NCBI GenBank assembly: GCA_003527165.1
Contig: DPSI01000018.1
Span: 1-12,703, forward strand
Length of the DNA: 12,703 nucleotides
Direction: 5' to 3'
DNA from: Pseudomonas sp.
GTDB lineage: Bacteria; Pseudomonadota; Gammaproteobacteria; Pseudomonadales; Pseudomonadaceae
Below are positions 1 through 5,285 of the stretch, one piece after another. The notes under the pieces were generated by a model. The model saw only the letters and a program-made list of their open reading frames with translations, did not search any database and was not told the DNA's origin. Position 1 is the stretch's first letter. Each line of letters begins with the position of its first letter. Position numbers and translations under genes: made by a program.

Positions 1-230
1 CGATAGAGGCCTTCTTCCGATTCTTCGCGCAGCAGCCCGTGACCGGCCAGCTTGGCAAAACTGCGAAAATCCCGCTGCGAACCCGGATCGCTCGCCGTCA
101 CCTTCAGGACCTGGCCGCTGACCATTCGGTTGAGCTCGAGCTTGGCCTTCAGGAGAGGCATCGGGCATTGCATCCCGACGGCGTCCAGCTCGGCATCGCA
201 GTCTGTGTCGGGCACACTCTGTTGGGTCAT
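1..230 (-). CDS. TusA-family sulfur-carrier protein (3' end cut by window)
   Basis: This is the N-terminal 76 residues of a small TusA/SirA-like protein. It begins MTQQSVPD and carries the hallmark CPMP (CPxP) motif in the context VGMQCPMPLLKAK. In TusA proteins this cysteine accepts persulfide sulfur from a cysteine desulfurase and passes it to a partner. The later GQVLKVTASDPGS stretch fits the family's beta-alpha fold. An ATG lies at 236 and a second in-frame ATG at 230. The GAGGAG Shine-Dalgarno at 237-242 abuts the first but sits 6 nt from the second, so 230 is the better start. It is divergent from bepA. In P. aeruginosa a TusA-like gene (PA1006, linked to molybdenum cofactor and nitrate use) lies beside the bepA and nadA homologues, so this is probably its orthologue; that assignment is inference. 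The C-terminus lies outside the window. Confidence 0.88.
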   Translation of the reverse strand, partial: MTQQSVPDTDCDAELDAVGMQCPMPLLKAKLELNRMVSGQVLKVTASDPGSQRDFRSFAKLAGHGLLREESEEGLY

Positions 231-249
231 GTTCATCTCCTCGAAAGAA

Positions 250-270
250 GCGCAGGATACCGACCTGCGC
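250..270 (-). promoter_or_regulatory. Perfect 7-bp inverted repeat in the tusA-like leader
   Basis: GCGCAGG and CCTGCGC are separated by 7 nt. Read on the minus strand the dyad lies about 7 nt ahead of the GAGGAG ribosome-binding site of the TusA-like gene. It could be an mRNA hairpin in the leader or a protein-binding dyad in the divergent tusA-like/bepA promoter region. The sequence alone does not decide which. Confidence 0.4.
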
Positions 271-336
271 CCGCCGCTGGCCAGTTACCCTGGCACAAGG
301 CTACAGTAACGCTCCTGCTTTCATGAGCCAGTCTGG

Positions 337-1767
337 ATGAAATTGCTGCGCCCTACTCTGCTGACACTGGCGTGCCTGTTCGGGCAGCCGGCCATCGCCA
401 ATGATCTGCCCTCGCTCGGCGATTCCAGTTCCGGCATCGTCTCGCCGGAACAGGAGCATCAGCTGGGTCGCGCCTGGCTCAGCCTGCTTCGCGGTCAGGT
501 TCCGCAGTTGTCGGACCCGTTGTTGAAGGATTACCTCGAGCGCAGCGTGTACCGCCTGGCAGAGACCAGCCAGTTGCAGGACCGTCGCCTTGAATTCGTA
601 CTCCTCGACAGCCCGCAATTGAACGCCTTTGCCGCACCGGGCGGCATCATCGGGGTCAACGGCGGCCTGTTCCTTCATGCCCAGACCGAAGCCGAATACG
701 CCTCGGTGCTCGCGCACGAATTGGCGCACCTGTCCCAGCGCCATTTCGCCCGGGGGTTGGAAGCGCAGCAACGCATGCAGCTGCCACTGATGGCGGCAAT
801 GCTCGCCGGCGTCGTAGCGGCTGCGGCTGGCGCAGGCGATGCCGGCATCGCCGCGATTGTCTCGACTCAGGCCGCCGCCATTCAGGCGCAACGGCGATTT
901 TCCCGGCAGAACGAACAGGAAGCCGACCGCATCGGCATCGTCAACCTCGAACGAGCCGGCTACGATCCACGCGCCATGCCGCAGATGTTCGGCCGCTTGA
1001 TGCGCCAGTATCGCTATGACCAGAAGCCACCCGAATTCCTCCTGACCCATCCGGTCACCGAATCGCGCATCGCCGATACCAACAACCGCGCCGAGCAATA
1101 TCCGGCAGGTGGGGTCAAGGACAGCCTGCGCTACCAGCTGATGCGCGCACGGGTGGACCTGAAATTCGAAAGCACGCCAGGGGTCAGCGCCAAGCGCTTT
1201 CGGGCCATGCTCAGCGAAGATGAGAACCTCGACGCGGCCCGCTACGGCCTCGCATTGGCACAGATCAAGAGCGGTCAGCTTCAGGAAGCGGCCGCCAACC
1301 TGCAGCCACTGCTGGCCAAGGAGCCGGACGACGCTACCTACAACCTGGCCCAGATCGGACTGGATATCACCGCCAACCGCCTTGGCGCCGCGCGTGAACG
1401 CACCCAGGCCCTGCTCCGCCTGTACCCCTGCAGCTACCCAGTGCGGCAGACGCATATCGACCTGCTAATCAAGGAAAACAAGCAGCAGGACGCCGAGCGG
1501 GAACTGGATGCACTCGTCGAAGCGCGACCCAAGGACCCGGACATCTGGTATCAGGTTTCGGAGATTCGCGGGCTTACCGGAAACATCATCGGGCTTCATC
1601 AGGGCCGTGCGGAATTCTTCGCACTGGTCGGCGACTACGATCAGGCGATCGAACAGTTGGATTTTGCCAAGCGCCGCTCGAACAACTTCCAGACCGCCGC
1701 GCGAATCGACGCTCGACAGAAGCAGCTGATCGAAGAGAAGCGAATGGTCGAGGAAATGTTGCGCTGA
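337..1767 (+). CDS. bepA: BepA: periplasmic M48 zinc metalloprotease with TPR repeats
   Basis: This 476-residue protein matches the BepA/YfgC family, periplasmic quality-control proteases that assist or degrade stalled outer-membrane proteins such as LptD at the BAM complex. Residues 1-21 form a signal peptide, with likely cleavage in AIA|ND. The zinc motif HELAH is at residues 127-131. The third ligand is probably E195 in NEQEADRIG. H238 in LLTHPVTESR corresponds to the histidine that gates the active site in E. coli BepA. Residues ~155-182 form an Ala/Gly-rich hydrophobic stretch near the active-site plug region. The C-terminal half (~280-470) is helical with TPR-like units. Length is close to the E. 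coli protein (487 aa). The start at 337 gives an intact signal peptide, but no strong Shine-Dalgarno precedes it. The gene converges on nadA. No catalytic residue is missing. Confidence 0.95.
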   Translation: MKLLRPTLLTLACLFGQPAIANDLPSLGDSSSGIVSPEQEHQLGRAWLSLLRGQVPQLSDPLLKDYLERSVYRLAETSQLQDRRLEFVLLDSPQLNAFAAPGGIIGVNGGLFLHAQTEAEYASVLAHELAHLSQRHFARGLEAQQRMQLPLMAAMLAGVVAAAAGAGDAGIAAIVSTQAAAIQAQRRFSRQNEQEADRIGIVNLERAGYDPRAMPQMFGRLMRQYRYDQKPPEFLLTHPVTESRIADTNNRAEQYPAGGVKDSLRYQLMRARVDLKFESTPGVSAKRFRAMLSEDENLDAARYGLALAQIKSGQLQEAAANLQPLLAKEPDDATYNLAQIGLDITANRLGAARERTQALLRLYPCSYPVRQTHIDLLIKENKQQDAERELDALVEARPKDPDIWYQVSEIRGLTGNIIGLHQGRAEFFALVGDYDQAIEQLDFAKRRSNNFQTAARIDARQKQLIEEKRMVEEMLR

Positions 1768-1771
1768 TCAC

Positions 1772-1795
1772 GCGACGCCGAAAGGCGTCGCTTTC
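1772..1795 (+). terminator. Hairpin after bepA, weak U-tract
   Basis: GCGACGCC and GGCGTCGC form a perfect 8-bp stem around a GAAA tetraloop. The hairpin starts 5 nt after the bepA stop and is followed by only three T residues. It could act as an intrinsic terminator for bepA or as a 3'-end stabilising hairpin. It lies in the 57-bp convergent gap with nadA. The minus strand has no T-run after it, so the case for terminating nadA is weaker. Confidence 0.6.
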
Positions 1796-1824
1796 CAGGT
1801 TCCTGCCTGACTGCGAGCGTTGCG

Positions 1825-2883
1825 TCAGGCGTTGCCAGCCTGCTTGATGCGCGCGGCCTGGGTGAAGTCCAGCATGCGCTTCAAAGGCTTGATCGCTCGC
1901 GGAACCAATGCCGGATCGACAAAGATTTCGTCGCTGCCGTTGCGCAGACAATCGAGGGTACGTTCAAGCGTGTTCATGGCCATCCACGGGCAATGGGCAC
2001 AGCTGCGGCACGTGGCGCCGCTGCCCGCCGTCGGCGCCTCGATGAATGCCTTGTCGGGGCAAAGCTGCTGCATCTTGTAGAAGATGCCCCGGTCGGTAGC
2101 GACGATAAAGGTTGGATTCGTAAGGGTCTGTGCCGCCTTGATCAGCTGGCTGGTGGAGCCGACGGCATCCGCCAGCGCGATCACGGATTCGGGCGACTCG
2201 GGATGAACCAGTACGGCAGCGTCCGGATACAGCGCCTTCATGTCCTCCAGTTGCTTCGCCTTGAACTCCTCGTGAACGATACAGGCGCCATCCCAGAGCA
2301 GCATGTCGGCACCGGTTTCACGCTGCACATAACTGCCAAGGTGCTTGTCAGGCGCCCAGATGATCTTTTCTCCGTTGTCCATCAGGCTTTCGACGATCTC
2401 CAGTGCGCAGCTGGAGGTAACCACCCAATCAGCCCGCGCTTTCACTGTCGCCGAGGTATTGGCATAGACGACCACCGTGCGCTCTGGATGCTGATCACAA
2501 AAAGCGGAGAATTCCTCTACCGAGCAGCCCAGATCCAGCGAACAGGTGGCGTCCAGGGTGGGCATCAGCACACGCTTTTCGGGGTTGAGAATTTTCGCTG
2601 TCTCACCCATGAACTTGACGCCGGCAACCACCACCGTCTGCGCCGAATGTTCATTACCGAAGCGGGCCATCTCCAGCGAGTCGGAAACACAGCCTCCGGT
2701 TTCTTCGGCAAGCGACTGGATCACCGGGTCTGTGTAGTAGTGCGCCACGAGCACTGCATTCTGCCGTTTCAATTCGACGGCGATATCGCTGCGCAACTGC
2801 GCTTCCTGTTCGGGCGTCAGCGGCTTGGGCTGCTTGGCCGCCAAGTGAGCCTGCACAAGAATGCGTTCGGGTATCTGCGTCAT
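1825..2883 (-). CDS. nadA: NadA: quinolinate synthase
   Basis: This 352-residue protein condenses iminoaspartate (from NadB) with dihydroxyacetone phosphate to quinolinate in de novo NAD synthesis. The three conserved cysteine regions that ligate the [4Fe-4S] cluster are present: C114 in [11 protein letters not shown]201 in [10 protein letters not shown], and the CRSCAHC cluster at 292-298, in which C298 corresponds to the E. coli cluster ligand C297. Other family motifs are AHYYTDP near residue 47, [12 protein letters not shown] near 88 and [10 protein letters not shown] near 262. Length matches the family (E. coli 347 aa). I chose ATG at 2883 (MTQIPERIL) because AGGA sits 8 nt upstream. A GTG at 2904 would add seven residues without support. 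The gene is apparently monocistronic and convergent with bepA. A 7-bp inverted repeat (1805-1811 and 1824-1830) overlaps its stop codon. Confidence 0.97.
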   Translation of the reverse strand: MTQIPERILVQAHLAAKQPKPLTPEQEAQLRSDIAVELKRQNAVLVAHYYTDPVIQSLAEETGGCVSDSLEMARFGNEHSAQTVVVAGVKFMGETAKILNPEKRVLMPTLDATCSLDLGCSVEEFSAFCDQHPERTVVVYANTSATVKARADWVVTSSCALEIVESLMDNGEKIIWAPDKHLGSYVQRETGADMLLWDGACIVHEEFKAKQLEDMKALYPDAAVLVHPESPESVIALADAVGSTSQLIKAAQTLTNPTFIVATDRGIFYKMQQLCPDKAFIEAPTAGSGATCRSCAHCPWMAMNTLERTLDCLRNGSDEIFVDPALVPRAIKPLKRMLDFTQAARIKQAGNA

Positions 2884-3087
2884 GTTCGCGGTCCTGCAAA
2901 GCACGTTATTGCATGAAGCGCCGAACGTACCCGGTCAACCGGATCGGCTCGGACGAGGCGAAAGAGAGAGGCAGCGTAATATGCAGACTCCGCCTTCCTG
3001 CCCGCTAAAGGGGCAAGAATACTAGCCGAAGCCTCCATAAAAGGGAAAGCGAGGGGCAACCAGGCCGCACTTTTTTGCATCGCCCAC
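2884..3087. other. Non-coding region upstream of nadA
   Basis: I see no credible gene in these ~200 bp. The region must hold the nadA promoter on the minus strand. One possible sigma-70 pair is TTGACC (2933-2938) and TGCAAT (2908-2913) with a 19-bp spacer, which is only a weak match. A small TGCCC/GGGCA hairpin with a 7-nt loop lies at 2999-3015. No recognisable operator or riboswitch was seen. Confidence 0.4.
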
Positions 3088-3112
3088 ATAAAAACGCCGG
3101 CATCAGCCGGCG
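3088..3112 (-). terminator. Intrinsic terminator of the CoA-transferase gene
   Basis: On the minus strand CGCCGGC-TGAT-GCCGGCG forms a perfect 7-bp GC stem with a 4-nt loop and is followed directly by TTTTT (A-run at 3090-3094 on the plus strand). It starts about 18 nt after the CoA-transferase stop codon, so it is a textbook Rho-independent terminator for that gene. It also isolates the transcript from nadA downstream. Confidence 0.9.
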
Positions 3113-3130
3113 GTTCTCATTTCATTCCGA

Positions 3131-4627
3131 TCACGCGCCCTTGAGCATGTGCCCGCGCTCTTCCAGGTTGATGTGCCATTCCATGGCTTCGCGGAGCATG
3201 TGCGGCGTCTGGCCGCCCTTGTCACAAGCGCCTTCGAAGTACTGGTTCAGCGCGTCACGGTAGGACGGATGCACGCAGTTATCGATGATCACGCGTGCCC
3301 GCTCGCGCGGCGCCAGCCCGCGCAGATCGGCCAGGCCTTGCTCGGTAACCAGGATTTCCACGTCGTGCTCGGTGTGATCGACGTGCGCGACCATCGGTAC
3401 GACGCTGGAAATGTTGCCGCCCTTGGCAATCGACTTGGTGACGAAGATGGCCATATTGGCGTTACGTGCGAAGTCGCCCGAACCACCGATTCCGTTCATC
3501 ATCTTGGTACCACCGACGTGCGTCGAGTTGACGTTGCCGTAGATGTCGAATTCCAGGGCGGTATTGATACCGACGATACCCAGCCGACGCACCAGTTCCG
3601 GATGATTGGAGATTTCCTGAGGACGCAACACCAGCTTGTCCTTGTACTTCTCCAGATTGCCGAACACGCGATCATTGCAGCGCTCGGACAAGGTGATGGA
3701 GCAGCCCGAGGCAAACTTCATCTTGCCGGCGTCGATCAGTTCGAAAGTGCAATCCTGCAGCACTTCGGAATACATCACCAGATCTTCGAACGGCGAGTCG
3801 ATCAGACCGCACACCACCGCGTTGGCGATATTACCGATACCGACCTGCATCGGACCGAGGTTCTTCGGCAGACGGCCATCCGCCACTTCCTTCTTGAAGA
3901 ACTCGACCAGGTGATTGGCGATGGCCTGAGTTTCTTCGTCCGGCGGCGTGACGGTGGAGTAGGAGTCAGGCTGCTCGGTAATGACGATAGCGGCGATCTT
4001 GGCGGGATCAATCGGAATGGCGGTGGTGCCGATGCGGTCGTCCACCTGGGTGAGCGGAATCGGGTCACGATTCGGGCGCTCGCCCGGGAAGTAGATGTCG
4101 TGCAGACCTTCCAGGTTCGGGTTATGCGCATAATTCAGCTCGACGATGATCTTATCGGCGAATACAGCCAGGTTGGCAGAATTGCCCACAGAGGTAGTCG
4201 GGACGATATGGCCCCGCTCGGTGATGCTCACGGCCTCGACAATGGTGACGTCCGGGCGCTTGATCTGGTTGTTGCGCATCTGCTCGACGGTATGGGAAAG
4301 GTGCTGGTCGATGAACATGACCTCGCCCTGGTTGATCGCCTTACGCAACGTAGCATCCGCCTGGAACGGCCCACGGCGAGCCAGCAGACCGGCTGCGGCC
4401 ATCTTCCCGTCCATGTCGTTACCCAGGCTGGCGCCGGTAATCAGGCTGATCTTGAGCTTCTCGTCTTTCGCACGATCGATCAGCGCCAAGGGCACTGCCT
4501 TTGCCTCACCCGCGCGGGTAAAGCCGCTCATGCCAACGGTCATGCCGTCGTGAATAAGAGTAGCGGCCTCATGGGCGCTCATGACCTTGCTCTGCAGGGA
4601 GGACAAGCGGATGCGATCGGAATACAT
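3131..4627 (-). CDS. Acetyl-CoA hydrolase / succinyl-CoA:acetate CoA-transferase family protein
   Basis: This 498-residue cytosolic enzyme belongs to the acetyl-CoA hydrolase/transferase family, close to the succinate/acetate CoA-transferases (AarC, YgfH-like). These move CoA between acyl-CoA and a carboxylate through a glutamyl-CoA thioester. The probable catalytic glutamate is E288 in MYSEVLQD. The preceding GIGNIANAV (262-271) and the later glycine-rich GIGGSGDFARN (379-389) match the CoA-binding and oxyanion regions. The N-terminal IRLSSLQSKV and TVGMSGFTRAGEAKA are typical of the family. The start is ATG 4627 because GAGG lies 5 nt upstream. An ATG at 4693 would add 22 residues that run into the leader and look unlike the family. 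The gene appears monocistronic, with its own terminator. Acetate assimilation or detoxification, or propionate/succinate metabolism, is the likely role; the exact substrate pair cannot be read from sequence. Confidence 0.92.
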   Translation of the reverse strand: MYSDRIRLSSLQSKVMSAHEAATLIHDGMTVGMSGFTRAGEAKAVPLALIDRAKDEKLKISLITGASLGNDMDGKMAAAGLLARRGPFQADATLRKAINQGEVMFIDQHLSHTVEQMRNNQIKRPDVTIVEAVSITERGHIVPTTSVGNSANLAVFADKIIVELNYAHNPNLEGLHDIYFPGERPNRDPIPLTQVDDRIGTTAIPIDPAKIAAIVITEQPDSYSTVTPPDEETQAIANHLVEFFKKEVADGRLPKNLGPMQVGIGNIANAVVCGLIDSPFEDLVMYSEVLQDCTFELIDAGKMKFASGCSITLSERCNDRVFGNLEKYKDKLVLRPQEISNHPELVRRLGIVGINTALEFDIYGNVNSTHVGGTKMMNGIGGSGDFARNANMAIFVTKSIAKGGNISSVVPMVAHVDHTEHDVEILVTEQGLADLRGLAPRERARVIIDNCVHPSYRDALNQYFEGACDKGGQTPHMLREAMEWHINLEERGHMLKGA

Positions 4628-4683
4628 TTGAGCCTCAAACCAACGGACAATCGGGAGGTCGCAGTCTATTACGTTTGATCTCG

Positions 4684-4702
4684 CCTCGGTCACAGACCAA
4701 GG
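4684..4702. promoter_or_regulatory. Imperfect 8-3-8 dyad upstream of the CoA-transferase gene
   Basis: CCTCGGTC-ACA-GACCAAGG pairs at 7 of 8 arm positions. Its axis lies about 66 bp upstream of the CoA-transferase start. It could be a regulator site or a leader hairpin. The adjacent dyad at 4722-4740 has the same arm and spacer lengths. Confidence 0.35.
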
Positions 4703-4721
4703 TCGTAGTTAAAAACGGTAG

Positions 4722-4740
4722 TTATAGCTATGAGCTATAA
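4722..4740. promoter_or_regulatory. Perfect 8-3-8 palindrome, candidate operator
   Basis: TTATAGCT-ATG-AGCTATAA is a perfect inverted repeat about 100 bp upstream of the CoA-transferase start. It contains ATAG-N7-CTAT, the general shape of a LysR-type regulator box (T-N11-A). On the minus strand its edge forms TATAAC, a good -10 hexamer, though without a convincing -35. No regulator gene is adjacent, so the binding protein is unknown. Confidence 0.45.
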
Positions 4741-4770
4741 ATCGTTTTCTGTTCACTAGACTGCAGGTAT

Positions 4771-4807
4771 AAAAAAAGCCGGATGGCCCTGTGGCCTCCG
4801 GCTTTTT
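4771..4807 (-). terminator. Terminator of the tRNA operon (bidirectional form)
   Basis: A GCCGGA/TCCGGC stem continues into GGCC/GGCC past a single-T bulge, with a CTGT loop. On the minus strand it is followed by seven T residues (4771-4777 on plus) and lies about 20 nt beyond the tRNA-Lys CCA end, so it ends the Asn-Pro-Lys transcript. The plus strand also carries TTTTT after the stem, but no plus-strand gene feeds it. Confidence 0.9.
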
Positions 4808-4826
4808 AACTCCCAAAGGGAGAATA

Positions 4827-4902
4827 TGGTGGGTCGTGTAGGATTCGAACCTACGACCAATTGGTTAAAAGCCAACTGCTCTACCAACTGAGCTAACGAC
4901 CC
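4827..4902 (-). tRNA. tRNA-Lys (TTT anticodon)
   Basis: This is a 76-nt cloverleaf on the minus strand. The acceptor stem is GGGTCGT/ACGACCC, the D-arm GCTCAGTTGGTAGAGC, the anticodon loop CTTTTAA with anticodon TTT, and the T-arm contains GGTTCGAATCC. Discriminator A and the 3' CCA are encoded. It is the last gene of the tRNA operon, 5 nt after tRNA-Pro and ahead of the terminator. Confidence 0.98.
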
Positions 4903-4907
4903 AAAAT

Positions 4908-4984
4908 TGGTCGGGGTAGGGGGATTCGAACTCCCGACATCCTGCTCCCAAAGCAGGCGCGCTACCGGACTGCGCTATACCCCG
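4908..4984 (-). tRNA. tRNA-Pro (TGG anticodon)
   Basis: This is a 77-nt cloverleaf on the minus strand. The acceptor stem is CGGGGTA/TACCCCG, with the C1 start typical of tRNA-Pro. The D-arm is GCGCAGTCCGGTAGCGC, the anticodon TGG lies in TTTGGGA, and the T-loop is GTTCGAATC. The 3' CCA is encoded. It lies 9 nt after tRNA-Asn and 5 nt before tRNA-Lys. Confidence 0.98.
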
Positions 4985-4993
4985 ATTGGAAAT

Positions 4994-5069
4994 TGGCTCC
5001 GCGACCAGGACTCGAACCTGGGACCCAATGATTAACAGTCATTTGCTCTACCGACTGAGCTATCGCGGA
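4994..5069 (-). tRNA. tRNA-Asn (GTT anticodon)
   Basis: This is a 76-nt cloverleaf on the minus strand. The acceptor stem is TCCGCGA/TCGCGGA, the D-arm GCTCAGTCGGTAGAGC, the anticodon loop CTGTTAA with anticodon GTT, and the T-arm contains GGTTCGAGTCC. Discriminator G and the 3' CCA are encoded. It is the first gene of the operon, about 65 nt downstream of the promoter's -10. Confidence 0.98.
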
Positions 5070-5135
5070 ACTATCACTTCCAGCTCCTCGGATGGCTTGC
5101 TGTACCGCTTTGCAAACCCCCCTCAGAGGCGCGCC

Positions 5136-5163
5136 ATTTTACGGTTCTCGGCGCGCCTGTCAA
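5136..5163 (-). promoter_or_regulatory. Strong sigma-70 promoter of the tRNA operon
   Basis: On the minus strand a perfect -35 TTGACA (5158-5163) and a -10 TAAAAT (5136-5141, 5 of 6) are separated by 16 bp. An A/T-rich stretch with a T6 run just upstream (about 5164-5180) resembles an UP element. The -10 is followed directly by the very GC-rich discriminator GGCGCGCC. Such discriminators are typical of stable-RNA promoters under stringent (ppGpp) control. The same palindromic octamer also occupies the first half of the spacer. Confidence 0.85.
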
Positions 5164-5285
5164 CAGAAAAAATGCGATTTACTACAATGCTTTGCGAGTT
5201 ACCCGGACCCTCGTGGCGAACGACGCCGAAGATCATGCCGGAACGCCCGCAGAGTCGCCCAGGCTGAGCGACCCTACGGCCAGGG

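Noticed and set aside
301..1455. 384-codon open frame antisense to bepA
   Set aside because: bepA has a signal peptide, zinc motif and TPRs. The antisense translation shows no family features and is a codon-bias shadow.
1993..2916. 307-codon open frame antisense to nadA
   Set aside because: NadA on the opposite strand has all cluster cysteines and the expected length.
3149..4678. 509-codon open frame on the plus strand, antisense to the CoA-transferase
   Set aside because: It mirrors almost the whole minus-strand gene, as GC-rich codon bias often keeps the opposite frame open. The translation is low-complexity (His/Asp/Arg/Val-rich) with no recognisable domain or ribosome-binding site.
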